Notes: generated from the letters alone by a model not told the origin. DNA of 64,000 nt from Candidatus Melainabacteria bacterium (GCA_003963305.1 RXJR01000021.1:155247-219246); one strand, 5' to 3'. Numbered from the stretch's first letter, positions 25,089 to 34,586 are shown. A program made the numbers and translations.

Positions 25089-28000
25089 GTGCCCCTCAGT
25101 TGCGCTTTATTCTGATCAGTATTAAATACACGGCGTTGGAAGCGATCCAGATAAATGTAAAAGACTGGAGTGATATACAAAGTCACCAGCTGCGATACCA
25201 GCAAACCGCCCACTACAGTTAAACCGAGCGGTTGCCGAGCCTCTGAACCAGCTCCGAACGCGATAGCGATCGGAATACCACCCATCAGAGCTGCCATTGT
25301 TGTCATCATAATCGGGCGGAACCTGGTCAGACAAGCTTCATAAATAGCATCTTCAGCTGATTTATGACCGCCGCGTTCTGCTTCTACAGCAAAGTCGATC
25401 ATCATAATGGCGTTCTTCTTGACGATACCAATCAGCATAATCAGTCCAAGAAAGCCGTAGATATTCAAGTCGACATGACAAATCATCAGAATCAGCAAAG
25501 CCCCTAAACCTGCTGACGGTAAGCCGGACAAGATGGTTATGGGGTGAATGAAGCTTTCATACAAAATGCCCAGCACGATGTAGATCACGACTACAGCCAG
25601 AAGCAAAAGCACCCACAGATTTTGCAGCGAGTCTTCGAACGCAGCAGCAGTGCCCTGGAAACTCGTTGTCACCGAAGCTGGAACGATTTCGGTGTCTTTT
25701 GCATAAGCCTTAATTGCATTGGTGACATTGCCCAGTGAAGCTTCCGGCTTGAGATTGAATGAAATCGTCACCGATGGGAATTGACTGAGGTGATTGACCA
25801 GGAGCGGTCCCACCCCGTTCTCTACCGTGCAAAGCGATTCCAGCGGAACCAGTTGCCCATTTGAGCTGTGCAAATAAAGATCAGCCAGTTTGGTCGGGTC
25901 ACGATAAAAGCGCGGCAGCACTTCGATAATCACCCAATATTGATTCGTGGAAGTGTACATAGTGGAAATCTGACGGGCCGCATAGGCACTGTTGAGCGCA
26001 TCCTCGACCTGCTGCATGCTGACTCCGAAACGGGCGCATTTATCGCGGTTTACGGTCAAATGCACTTCAGGATTACTAACCTGGAGATCCGAAGTAACAT
26101 CAACAACACCGTCGATGCCTTTGATTTTTTCCTGCAGTTTCTTAGCGGCAGCGTAAAGCTCGTCCATATTGGGGCTGGACAGAGTGAACTGATAGAGACT
26201 CTTCGTTACCTGACCGCCAATTGTAATTGTGGGCGGGTTTTGAACAAAGGCATTGATACCGGGTACAGTGGCAAGCTTGGGTGCGATTTCTTGAATGAGC
26301 TGGTCGGCAGTCTCCTTGCGCTGCGCTCGGGGCTTAAGCACAATCAGCAGCCTTCCTTGATTGAGAGCAATGTTCGGGCTGCTGTTACCGACGCCAAGGC
26401 TGGACATGACGGATTCCACATTCGGATCCTTCATAATAATGTCAGCCAGTTGGGTATGCAGCCGCGTCATCTCCTGGAAGGATGCGCCCTGATCAGCCTC
26501 GGTCATGACCACAAGTTGACCGGTGTCTTCATTTGGCATAAAGCCTTTGGGCACGCTGGAAAACAGAACGCCCGTCAAGACAAGCATGACACTGAATCCA
26601 ACCATGACCAGCGGTTTTGCCGAAAGAGCCATGTGCAGTGTGGATTTATAGAAACTCAGGAATATATCAAAAACACGATCCGATATTGCCGCCACAGCTC
26701 CCTTGCTATGACCCTCTTTGCTGGGACGCAGGAATCGGCTGCACAACATCGGTGTGAAGCTCAGCGAAATAAAGCCCGAGATCAAGATCGCAATACTTAT
26801 GGTCACACCGAACTCATTGAACAGGCGACCAACCACCCCGGGCAATAGCAGAACGGGAAGAAATACTGCCACCAGTGACAATGTCATGGACAAAATCGTA
26901 AATCCGATTTCCGCAGAACCATCATACGCCGCCTGCATTGGCGATTTGCCCATTTCCATGTGCCTGACTATGTTTTCGAGCATAACGATAGCGTCGTCTA
27001 CAACAAAACCAACCGAGAGAGACAGAGCCATCAAAGACAAATTGTCCAGACTGAAATTAAGCAGCCGCATCGCCGCAAACGTACCGACAATAGAAATCGG
27101 TAGTGCAAGACTGGGAATCAAGGTTGCCGACAGATTACCGAGAAATATGAATATCACCAGTACAACCAGCCCAACGGTCAGTAACAAGGTGAACTGAACA
27201 TCATCGACAGAGTTTCTGATCGATGTCGATTGGTCGTATAACACATCCAGATTAACCGAAGCTGGAACAACGCTACGGAAATTCGGCATCAGCTTTTTGA
27301 TGCTATCGACGACTTGAATCGTGTTGGCGCCAGGTTGCCGCAACACAGCAAGAATGACTGCCGGCTTGCCGTTATACCAACCGCCGGCGCGGTCATTTTG
27401 AACACTGTCGAGCACTCTGGCAACGTCACTGAGATGAATCGGTGCACCGTTACGATTGGCTATGACGATCGGTTTATAGGCATCGGCATTGAGGAGCTGG
27501 CCATTCGACTGAATCGTGAATGCCTGCGATTTGCCCCACAACGTTCCGGTCGGTTGGTTTTGGTTGGCAGCGGAAACGGCATTCATGACGTCGTCCATGC
27601 CAAGCCCGTATGAAGCCAGTCGCTGAGGGTTCAGTTGAATACGCACCGCAAACGGCTGGGCGCCGTTTACCTGTACTTGAGCGACGCCGTTAACGCGCGA
27701 AATTTGCTGAGCGATAATTGTCTCGGCATAATAATCCACTTTGTGCATCGGCAGAGTGTCAGAACTCACAGCCAGATAGATAACAGGTTGCATCGCCGGG
27801 TTGACCTTAGCAAAGGTCGGCGGTGTGGTCATCTGCGGTGGCAACTGTTTGGAGGCAGCCGTGATGCACGCCTGAACATCGAGCGAAGCGCCATCCATAT
27901 TTCTAGATGGGTCGAACTGCAAAGTAATTTGCGACTGACTGAGTGTGCTGGTTGAAGTCATCTGACTCAAGCCGGCGATTGTCGCGAACTGCTTTTCCAA

Positions 28001-28198
28001 TGGAATTGAAACTGCAGATGCCATCGTCTCCGCACTTGCACCCGGCAAGTTGCTGGTCACTTGCAACGTAGGAAAATCCACGTTCGGAAGATTGCTCAAA
28101 GGCAACGACTTGTAGCCGATCGCACCAAACAACAAAATGGCAAACATGACGAGCGTAGTCATTACAGGTCTGTCTATAAATATCTTGCTGATGCTCAT
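25073..28198 (-). CDS. RND efflux permease, second subunit
   Basis: 1041 residues, full length for an AcrB/MdtC-type permease. It begins SISKIFIDRPVMTTLVMFAILLFG, has twelve predicted membrane helices in two halves with large periplasmic loops, and carries the proton-relay VVDDAIVMLEN in TM4. It would export hydrophobic compounds or lipids driven by protons. It follows the homologous permease at 28198, sharing one base, and both differ enough to suggest a heteromeric MdtBC-like pump. The 3' end overlaps the ligase gene on the other strand. Confidence 0.95.
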   Translation of the reverse strand: MSISKIFIDRPVMTTLVMFAILLFGAIGYKSLPLSNLPNVDFPTLQVTSNLPGASAETMASAVSIPLEKQFATIAGLSQMTSTSTLSQSQITLQFDPSRNMDGASLDVQACITAASKQLPPQMTTPPTFAKVNPAMQPVIYLAVSSDTLPMHKVDYYAETIIAQQISRVNGVAQVQVNGAQPFAVRIQLNPQRLASYGLGMDDVMNAVSAANQNQPTGTLWGKSQAFTIQSNGQLLNADAYKPIVIANRNGAPIHLSDVARVLDSVQNDRAGGWYNGKPAVILAVLRQPGANTIQVVDSIKKLMPNFRSVVPASVNLDVLYDQSTSIRNSVDDVQFTLLLTVGLVVLVIFIFLGNLSATLIPSLALPISIVGTFAAMRLLNFSLDNLSLMALSLSVGFVVDDAIVMLENIVRHMEMGKSPMQAAYDGSAEIGFTILSMTLSLVAVFLPVLLLPGVVGRLFNEFGVTISIAILISGFISLSFTPMLCSRFLRPSKEGHSKGAVAAISDRVFDIFLSFYKSTLHMALSAKPLVMVGFSVMLVLTGVLFSSVPKGFMPNEDTGQLVVMTEADQGASFQEMTRLHTQLADIIMKDPNVESVMSSLGVGNSSPNIALNQGRLLIVLKPRAQRKETADQLIQEIAPKLATVPGINAFVQNPPTITIGGQVTKSLYQFTLSSPNMDELYAAAKKLQEKIKGIDGVVDVTSDLQVSNPEVHLTVNRDKCARFGVSMQQVEDALNSAYAARQISTMYTSTNQYWVIIEVLPRFYRDPTKLADLYLHSSNGQLVPLESLCTVENGVGPLLVNHLSQFPSVTISFNLKPEASLGNVTNAIKAYAKDTEIVPASVTTSFQGTAAAFEDSLQNLWVLLLLAVVVIYIVLGILYESFIHPITILSGLPSAGLGALLILMICHVDLNIYGFLGLIMLIGIVKKNAIMMIDFAVEAERGGHKSAEDAIYEACLTRFRPIMMTTMAALMGGIPIAIAFGAGSEARQPLGLTVVGGLLVSQLVTLYITPVFYIYLDRFQRRVFNTDQNKAQLRGTQRSA

Positions 28199-31100
28199 TA
28201 GACTCCCCCGTGCACTGTGGTCGGCTTGACGCTACGCTGCTTTCTATGAGCCAGGCGTTTCTGCAACCTATCCAAATAAATGTAGAAGACGGGAGTGATG
28301 TAGAGTGTCACCAGCTGTGACACCAAAAGCCCTCCCACAATCGTCAAACCAAGTGGACGCCGCGCTTCAGAGCCTGTTCCGAGAGCCACGGCAATGGGCA
28401 AACTGCCAAGCAGGGCGCACATTGTAGTCATAACAATGGGGCGAAATCGGGTAATACAGGCTTTGAAAATCGCATCTTCTGCGCTCGCGTTTTCGGTGCG
28501 CTCATAATCTACAGCGAAATCTACCATCATAATGGCGTTCTTTTTAACGATACCGATCAACAAAACCAATCCGAGGAACCCGTATATATCGAGCACCATG
28601 TGGAAGGCCAGGAGGATCAATACTGCGCCCAATCCCGCTGAAGGCAGCCCCGAGAGGATGGTGAATGGATGAATAAAGCTCTCGTAGAGAATACCAAGGA
28701 CGATGTAAATGACAAGAATCGAGACGATCAAAAGCAGTCCAAGGTTGCCCATTGAACTCTCGAACATTTGCGCATTTCCCTGGAATTTATAGGTTACGTC
28801 TTCGGGGCACAGCTGCCGCGCAATCTCCTTGACCTTATCTACAGCTTCGCTCAACGATACTTCCGGTTTCAAATTGAAAGACAGGGTAACCGCCGTGAAC
28901 TGCCCCAGGTGATTAACCTGCATAGGCCCAACGCCTCTATCGACGGTGGCAACTGTGCTGATCGGCACGAGTTCTCCAGAGCTGGTTCGCACCTTCAGCC
29001 ATTCGAGCATGGATGCATCCTGATTGAACTCAGGAGAGACTTCCAAAATCACCCAGTATTGATTAGTCGGCGTGTAAATGACCGACACTTGCCGTTGCGA
29101 ATAAGCGCTATTCAAAGCGTCCTGAACCTGGTCCATGCTCAGACCCAATTTGGACATTTTGTCGCGGTCAATTTTTATATTGAGTTGCAGATTCTTGACC
29201 TGCAAATCACTATTCACGTCTTGCAACTCTGGAACGTCGCGGAGTTTATCGAGCAACGCGGTCGCCGTCTTGTACAGCTCGTCGGTATTTGAGGACGAAA
29301 GCGTGAGTTGATACATGGCTTTCGTTTGCATACCGCCGATGCGAATCGATGGCGTATTCTGCATGAAAAACTTTATGCCGGGAATGCGCGAAGTCTTCTT
29401 GCGCAAATCTTGAATGATTTCATCAACCGTCATATGTCTTTCATTCATCGGCTTCAAGACCATCATGATGCGACCTTGATTAGCCGATGGCGTCGGTCCA
29501 CTTGCCCCAACGCTAGACATAAATGCAGAAACTGCGCTTTCCTTTTGTACGATTTTGGCAATTTCTTGCTGATGCCGCACCATCTCGGTAAACGAAATTC
29601 CTTGAATCGCCTCGGTGGTGGCCATGATTTGCCCCTGGTCTTCTGTGGGCAGAAAACCCTTTGGCATAATAGAAATCAGCTGCCCGGTCGCAATTACCAT
29701 GACGACGAAAAGCGCCGTTACGATCAGCTTGTGATTGAGCGCGATGCGCAACGTGTGTTCATAGACGTAAAGCAATACTCCAAAAATTCGATCGGATATT
29801 GCGATGAGAAGATTTTTTTGTTGCTCCTTCTGTGGGCTGAGAAAGCGGCTGCAGAGCATCGGCGTCAGGGTCAGTGCGACAAAGCCGGAGATCAAAATGG
29901 CGACACTCATCGTAACGCCAAATTCAAAGAAAAGTCGCCCTATGATTCCACCCATGAGCAAAACAGGAATGAATACTGCAATTAGAGAAACAGTCATTGA
30001 AACGACAGTGAATCCGATTTCGCGAGAACCGTTCAGAGCCGCTTCCATCGGCGTTTCACCCATCTCAACGTGACGAACGATATTTTCCATGACAACGATT
30101 GCATCGTCGACAACAAAACCAACGCACAAGGTGAGCGCCATCAATGAAATATTATTGAGTGTAAAACCAAACAACTTCATTGCCGCAAACGTGCCCAGAA
30201 TGGAAATTGGCAAAGACAGACTGGCTATTAGCGTTGTGGGAATGCTTCCCAGAAAAAAGAAAATCACGAGGATGACGAGCGCGATTGTTATCAGCAATGT
30301 CCGCTGCACATCATCGACAGATCTGCGAATTCCCTGGGAACGGTCAAAGAGGATATTCAAATCAACCGATTTTGGCAATATTGCGCGAAAATTCGGCAGC
30401 AACTCACGAATATGATCGACAATTTGAATCGTGTTGGTGCCGGGCTGACGCTGAACAGCAAGCACAACGGCGCGCGTATCCTTATACCAGGTCGCCACCT
30501 TATCCGTCTGTGTACTGTCCACCACGGTGCCTAAATCTTGCAAACGCACTGGAGATCCATTACGGTAGGTCACTATTAGTGGTGCGAAGGCTTTGGCGTT
30601 ATACAACTGCCCGTTGACGCGAATATTGGGTGCCTGTTTAGGTCCAGACAGAGTCCCGGTCGGCAAGTTGACGTTACTGGTGCGAATAGCGTTGGCGACT
30701 TCATCGATTCCGATTCCATAACTGGCCAGTTTGCGAGGGTCGACCTGCACGTGCGGTGAATAGATTTGCGAGCCGAAAACCTGTACCTGGGCAACCCCGC
30801 TCGTCATGGAGATACGGGGGGCAAGAATGTTTTCAGCATACTCGTCAACCGTATAAAGTGGCAGGGTCGGCGAACTCAAGGCGATAAACAAAATCGGTGC
30901 ATCAGCCGGATTCACCTTTCTAAAAGTAGGCGGTGTCGGCATGCTGGTTGGAAGCAGCGGGCGTGCGGCGATAATGGCTGCTTGAACGTCTTCGGCAGCA
31001 CCGTCGATGTTGCGCGTCAAATTGAACTGCAGTGAAATTTGAGTCGAACCCATAGAGTTGGTCGAGCTCATGTTGTCCAATCCAGCGATGCTGCTGAACT

Positions 31101-31308
31101 GCTTCTCTAGCGGTGTAGCTACGGCAGAAGCCATGGTGTCGGCGTTTGCGCCCGGCAAATTGGCGGAAACTGAGATTGTGGGGAAGTCTACTGCCGGTAA
31201 ATCATTAACAGCCAGAGAAAAGTATGCGAATGTACCGAAGATCAGCAACGCCACCATAAGCAGTGTCGTCATGACCGGACGAACGATAAATATTCGAGAA
31301 AAATTCAC
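28198..31308 (-). CDS. RND efflux permease, first subunit
   Basis: 1036 residues with the same architecture as its downstream neighbour: NFSRIFIVRPVMTTLLMVALLIFG at the start, VVDDAIVVMEN in TM4, a GFLPTEDQG loop and GASGPTPSANQG in the porter domain. It is read directly after the adaptor gene (two-base gap) and overlaps the next permease by one base. Together with the adaptor it forms the inner-membrane and periplasmic parts of a tripartite pump. No outer-membrane TolC-like gene is in the window, so that component must be elsewhere. Confidence 0.95.
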   Translation of the reverse strand: MNFSRIFIVRPVMTTLLMVALLIFGTFAYFSLAVNDLPAVDFPTISVSANLPGANADTMASAVATPLEKQFSSIAGLDNMSSTNSMGSTQISLQFNLTRNIDGAAEDVQAAIIAARPLLPTSMPTPPTFRKVNPADAPILFIALSSPTLPLYTVDEYAENILAPRISMTSGVAQVQVFGSQIYSPHVQVDPRKLASYGIGIDEVANAIRTSNVNLPTGTLSGPKQAPNIRVNGQLYNAKAFAPLIVTYRNGSPVRLQDLGTVVDSTQTDKVATWYKDTRAVVLAVQRQPGTNTIQIVDHIRELLPNFRAILPKSVDLNILFDRSQGIRRSVDDVQRTLLITIALVILVIFFFLGSIPTTLIASLSLPISILGTFAAMKLFGFTLNNISLMALTLCVGFVVDDAIVVMENIVRHVEMGETPMEAALNGSREIGFTVVSMTVSLIAVFIPVLLMGGIIGRLFFEFGVTMSVAILISGFVALTLTPMLCSRFLSPQKEQQKNLLIAISDRIFGVLLYVYEHTLRIALNHKLIVTALFVVMVIATGQLISIMPKGFLPTEDQGQIMATTEAIQGISFTEMVRHQQEIAKIVQKESAVSAFMSSVGASGPTPSANQGRIMMVLKPMNERHMTVDEIIQDLRKKTSRIPGIKFFMQNTPSIRIGGMQTKAMYQLTLSSSNTDELYKTATALLDKLRDVPELQDVNSDLQVKNLQLNIKIDRDKMSKLGLSMDQVQDALNSAYSQRQVSVIYTPTNQYWVILEVSPEFNQDASMLEWLKVRTSSGELVPISTVATVDRGVGPMQVNHLGQFTAVTLSFNLKPEVSLSEAVDKVKEIARQLCPEDVTYKFQGNAQMFESSMGNLGLLLIVSILVIYIVLGILYESFIHPFTILSGLPSAGLGAVLILLAFHMVLDIYGFLGLVLLIGIVKKNAIMMVDFAVDYERTENASAEDAIFKACITRFRPIVMTTMCALLGSLPIAVALGTGSEARRPLGLTIVGGLLVSQLVTLYITPVFYIYLDRLQKRLAHRKQRSVKPTTVHGGV

Positions 31309-31310
31309 CG

Positions 31311-32726
31311 TTATTTACCGGGAGCATCGCTCCGTCCCAAATCGACAGTCGGCTGCTTGACGATATCAACGTGGGCACCTGGAGTCAGTTGCAGCTGACC
31401 GTCTGTTACAACAACATCGCCCGCCTTCAGACCATTGCCGATTGCAGCGAGATCTCCATAGGTGCGTTTAAGTTCAACAGGCACAAAATCAACCGTTTTG
31501 TCGGGTTTAACAACATAGACTGAGTTGCCCTGCTGACTGGTTTGCACCGCACTCGATGGCACGACTGTCGTTTGTCCATCAGGCGGCATGGTCACTATTA
31601 CATCTACAAATTGTCCGGGGAAAAGCTTGCTATCCTCATTGGGGAAAGTTGCCCTCAAAGTGACTGTACCGCTTGTGGTATTAACGGTGCTCTCAAGGAA
31701 AGTGACAGCTCCGATAAACTTCTCTTTCCGCTTGCCTTCAATCAATGCCTGCACTGTCAGAGATTTATCAACCATACACTTGCGAACCTGATCCAAATTT
31801 TGCTCAGGCACGGTGAAGGTGACGTAAATTGGCTGAACTTGATTGATGCTAACCAGCGGCGTCGCAGAATTTGCGGTGACGACGTTGCCCTCGTAGACAT
31901 TCAGACTGCCCGTGCGACCAGTGATAGGCGACCGAATCTGACAAAAACCAAGCTGAATTCTCGCATTCTCGACCATAGCCTGATCGGCTTTCAATGTGCC
32001 TTGTGCCGTCTGAATCGCGGCGCGATCGGCATTTAAAACTTCTTTTGCATTTTCTACAGCCTTCTTATCGGCTTCAATTGCGGCTTCGGCTGTAGCGGCG
32101 TTCGTCGTCATCTGGTCTGATTGCTCATGCGAGACGGCACCTTCCAGGACAAGCTTGTCGTAACGGCTCATTTGCGTTTTTGCCAATCTCGCCAGCGAGT
32201 AATCTCGGCTGACGTTAGCTTCCAGGGTACCTACGGTGGCCTGATCTTTGGCTAGATTAGCCTGGGCAGACCTGATCTGCGCTTCGTCTCTGGCAACATT
32301 CCCCAGAGCCTGATCCAATGCGGCTTGATAAGTACGTGGATCAATTTGAAAAAGCAGATCGCCCTTTTTGACACTTTGTCCCTGCGTAAAAAATACCTTT
32401 TGAAGCTGACCGCTTACTTGAGGAACAATATTGACGACGGAGTAGGGAAGAACATTACCAATCGTTCTTACCTCGATGGGCACGTCCTGGATGCGCGCAG
32501 TGGCTACGTTTACAGGCGCAGAACGCTGTTTCTTGACCTCGCCCTTTTTGTCATTCGATGTCTTTTGACCACCCCAGAAAAAGTACGCAGCACCAGCCAA
32601 TATCAGAATCAGCACCGTCAGTAGTATCGGCCGGACGAGCCCAGACTTATTTTGCTTATCAACGCTTACCGTCTCATCGGCGGTCGTATGCGTGGTCACG
32701 ATTGAGTCCTCTGCATCCCTGATCAT
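31311..32726 (-). CDS. RND periplasmic adaptor (membrane fusion protein)
   Basis: 471 residues. One N-terminal membrane anchor (residues about 30-50, PILLTVLILILAGAAYFFW) without a lipobox cysteine is followed by the lipoyl/barrel-sandwich halves (LPYSVVNIVPQVSGQLQKVFFTQGQSVKKGDLLFQIDPRTY and IRSPITGRTGSLNVYEGNVV), a long alpha-hairpin rich in Ala/Asp/Glu, and a beta-barrel with FPNEDSKLFPGQFVDV. This is the MdtA/AcrA fold linking the permease to an outer-membrane channel. The ATG shares one base with the stop of the upstream marR gene, so it is translationally coupled to its probable regulator. Confidence 0.95.
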   Translation of the reverse strand: MIRDAEDSIVTTHTTADETVSVDKQNKSGLVRPILLTVLILILAGAAYFFWGGQKTSNDKKGEVKKQRSAPVNVATARIQDVPIEVRTIGNVLPYSVVNIVPQVSGQLQKVFFTQGQSVKKGDLLFQIDPRTYQAALDQALGNVARDEAQIRSAQANLAKDQATVGTLEANVSRDYSLARLAKTQMSRYDKLVLEGAVSHEQSDQMTTNAATAEAAIEADKKAVENAKEVLNADRAAIQTAQGTLKADQAMVENARIQLGFCQIRSPITGRTGSLNVYEGNVVTANSATPLVSINQVQPIYVTFTVPEQNLDQVRKCMVDKSLTVQALIEGKRKEKFIGAVTFLESTVNTTSGTVTLRATFPNEDSKLFPGQFVDVIVTMPPDGQTTVVPSSAVQTSQQGNSVYVVKPDKTVDFVPVELKRTYGDLAAIGNGLKAGDVVVTDGQLQLTPGAHVDIVKQPTVDLGRSDAPGK

Positions 32727-33214
32727 TACAAAGACATTCCTTTTACGGCTTCGGCTAGAACTGCCAGTCCTTCGTTGATTTTCGACAACTGTTCAGGACT
32801 TTGCGTTTTCAGCACCTGTGCCACCATCAACTGAGCTTTGCTTCGCGCGTCCTCCAAAACCTCTGCGCCCTTGTCGGTAATAGTGAGGAGAGTTCGACGA
32901 CGTTCACTTGGATCTTCCTGACGAACCAGCAAACTCTTTTTGACGAGACGATCTACCAGAACAGACGCCGTCGGGTTGGTAACGTCCAAATGCGCTGCCA
33001 CATCAGATACACCAGCGCCGGGATTTCGAGAAACGAAACCAAGAACTCGCAATTGTGGCAGGGAAATACTGCCGCCTTTTCTAACACCTGAGCGGATCAA
33101 GCGCATGATCGCAGGGACTGATTCAACGACTTGCCTGGCTGATGCCATGGCAGATGCTTCGTCAGGAGCGAATGCTCTTGCCTCGGTTAACCTTGTGGTA
33201 TTCAAAGCCATCAC
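32726..33214 (-). CDS. MarR-family transcriptional regulator
   Basis: About 162 residues; the GTG at 33214 or the adjacent ATG at 33211 can start it, the ATG better placed behind GAGAGG. The winged-helix pattern is clear: QLRVLGFVSRNPGAGVSDVAAHLDVTNPTASVLVDRLVKKSLLVRQEDPSERRRTLLTITDKG, with the Asp-x-Arg wing. MarR proteins repress efflux operons and lose DNA binding on contact with phenolic or other ligands. As first gene of the pump operon it very probably controls the operon and itself. Direct repeats at 33229-33268 lie in its promoter. Confidence 0.93.
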   Translation of the reverse strand: MMALNTTRLTEARAFAPDEASAMASARQVVESVPAIMRLIRSGVRKGGSISLPQLRVLGFVSRNPGAGVSDVAAHLDVTNPTASVLVDRLVKKSLLVRQEDPSERRRTLLTITDKGAEVLEDARSKAQLMVAQVLKTQSPEQLSKINEGLAVLAEAVKGMSL

Positions 33215-33228
33215 CTCTCAAGGGATCG

Positions 33229-33268
33229 ATAGTTAGCTGTACTTACTAATAGCTTGACATATAGTTAG
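33229..33268 (-). promoter_or_regulatory. Direct repeats in the marR-RND promoter
   Basis: The 8-mer ATAGTTAG occurs at 33229-33236 and again at 33261-33268, with ACTTACTAAT (an inverted related motif) between. The 32-base spacing is close to three helical turns. This is a plausible MarR operator region; the exact palindrome is imperfect. The rest of the 33215-33506 gap shows nothing else. Confidence 0.4.
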
Positions 33269-33506
33269 TGATCTTCATACTACGACGAACCCATTGCTCG
33301 AGTGTTCCGAAAGCAGAATGGCTGTTGAGTTATACCAGGAAGGGGTGCGCCCCCAAGAGTAACGACTAGAACGCGGTTCAAACAAAGACCAAAGTCTAAT
33401 GTTTTTCAGTCAATTTTACTTGAAAGAAGCCGAATCATAAGCGGAAACGCCCAAACCAATCTTGTCGGCAAGACAAATCGGAACTTCAAAGCGAACGAAA
33501 ACCACC

Positions 33507-34163
33507 TTAAACCGAAGCAGTAGGAGCCCCTAGGCCATCTAAAAGCATGTCCAACCACCGCAAAACCGAAGGCTCAAGAGTCCCGGGGGTGCGAGCGTTA
33601 AGCCAACAACGCTTAGCGTGGATATAAAACCCGAAAATCATCTCAGTCAACTCATCAGGATTAACGTCAGCGCGTAACTGCCCTGCTTGTTGTGCAGCCT
33701 CCACAACCGTCGAGACTGGACGGCGAAGCGCCCCCCGCAGGCGCGAAGGCGGCGTATCCGGGTTTTTTAGAGAGGCGGCCCGATTCATATAGATCTGCGA
33801 AACGAAGATCACGGACAGTTCTTCATTCTGTTCTGTCCAGCGAGCATCCTTGATCATAAGCGCCCTCAAAATATCCAGAGGGCTATTTCCTGAATCCAGC
33901 TCGGACGCAACAAACTCTTCAAGCTGTTCGGTCATCTCACGTCGTAGCTCGATGACCAGATCTTCTTTGGATTTGAAATGATAGTAAAAGGTACCCTTAA
34001 CGACGTCAGCCGCCTGACAGATCTCATCGATGGAAGTTGCATCAAAGCCGTTGACCGAAAAGAGCTTCCCTGCCGCATCGATGATTGTCTGTCGCGTCAG
34101 AGCCTTTTTCTTTTCCCGTCTACCAAGTTGCTCTGCTACAACAGCAGTTGAAGAGTTCTCCAT
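33507..34163 (-). CDS. TetR-family transcriptional regulator
   Basis: 218 residues. The N-terminal HTH is typical (RQTIIDAAGKLFSVNGFDATSIDEICQAADVVKGTFYYHFKSKEDLV, residues 25-70), followed by a helical ligand-binding domain. It lies upstream of and in the same direction as the marR-RND operon, separated by about 290 bases. Two adjacent palindromes at 34214-34248 in its upstream region suggest autoregulation. Target genes beyond itself cannot be read from the window. Confidence 0.93.
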   Translation of the reverse strand: MENSSTAVVAEQLGRREKKKALTRQTIIDAAGKLFSVNGFDATSIDEICQAADVVKGTFYYHFKSKEDLVIELRREMTEQLEEFVASELDSGNSPLDILRALMIKDARWTEQNEELSVIFVSQIYMNRAASLKNPDTPPSRLRGALRRPVSTVVEAAQQAGQLRADVNPDELTEMIFGFYIHAKRCWLNARTPGTLEPSVLRWLDMLLDGLGAPTASV

Positions 34164-34213
34164 AATAGTTATACCGTGACCTCAGAAAGCGGCTCTAGAC
34201 GCAGGCAATGATT

Positions 34214-34248
34214 ATACCGTCAGACAGGTATTGTGTCAGTAGGACACA
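34214..34248. promoter_or_regulatory. Two adjacent palindromes upstream of tetR
   Basis: ATACC...GGTAT at 34214-34231 and a perfect TGTGTC-AGTAG-GACACA at 34232-34248 lie directly next to each other, 50-85 bases upstream of the tetR start. TTATACCGT also recurs as a direct repeat at 34169-34177 and 34212-34220. This arrangement fits binding of TetR-type dimers. Confidence 0.5.
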
Positions 34249-34276
34249 TTTATTGGAGATAAAACCGGCGATCGGC

Positions 34277-34318
34277 GAAAGGTCTATGAAAGGTCGCTGA
34301 AAGGTCATTGAAAGGATC
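34277..34318. repeat. Four tandem 11-bp repeats
   Basis: GAAAGGTC followed by NNT is repeated at 34277, 34288 and 34299, with a fourth slightly altered copy (GAAAGGATC) at 34310. The 11-base spacing puts all copies on nearly the same face of the helix. It lies upstream of tetR, beyond its palindromes. Function is unknown. Confidence 0.8.
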
Positions 34319-34393
34319 GTCCATTCGAAGCTTGAATCCGTCGTGCACCACCAATGGTGTCATCACGCCGATCGATTGTTCTGCGATGTCAGC

Positions 34394-34586
34394 TTGGATA
34401 TCGCTCTGGATAACAGATTGGATAACAAGTTGGATAACAAGTTGGATAACAAGTTGGATAACAAGTTGGATAACAAGTTGGACAACAACCTGGGCAACAA
34501 GTTTGGATATCAATCCGTACAACAGATTGAATATCAATATGGATATCAATTTGGATATCAATCTAGATATCAATCTAGATTGGGAC
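34394..34586. repeat. Sixteen degenerate tandem 12-bp repeats
   Basis: Starting with TTGGATATCGCT, sixteen units of 12 bases can be aligned; five consecutive central copies are identical (TTGGATAACAAG). One extra T after the ninth unit shifts the phase, and later copies follow TTGGATATCAAT with the GATATC palindrome. Because 12 is a multiple of three, several frames stay open on both strands (LDNK, WITS or LVIQ tetrapeptides), but the one-base insertion and absence of a ribosome-binding site argue against translation. It occupies the gap between the diguanylate cyclase 3' end and tetR. Confidence 0.85.

Noticed and set aside
25868..26848. Plus-strand ORF of 326 codons
   Set aside because: It is entirely antisense to a clear RND permease with intact motifs.
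34394..34586. CRISPR array
   Set aside because: Repeats are 12 bases with no unique spacers, and there are no cas genes.
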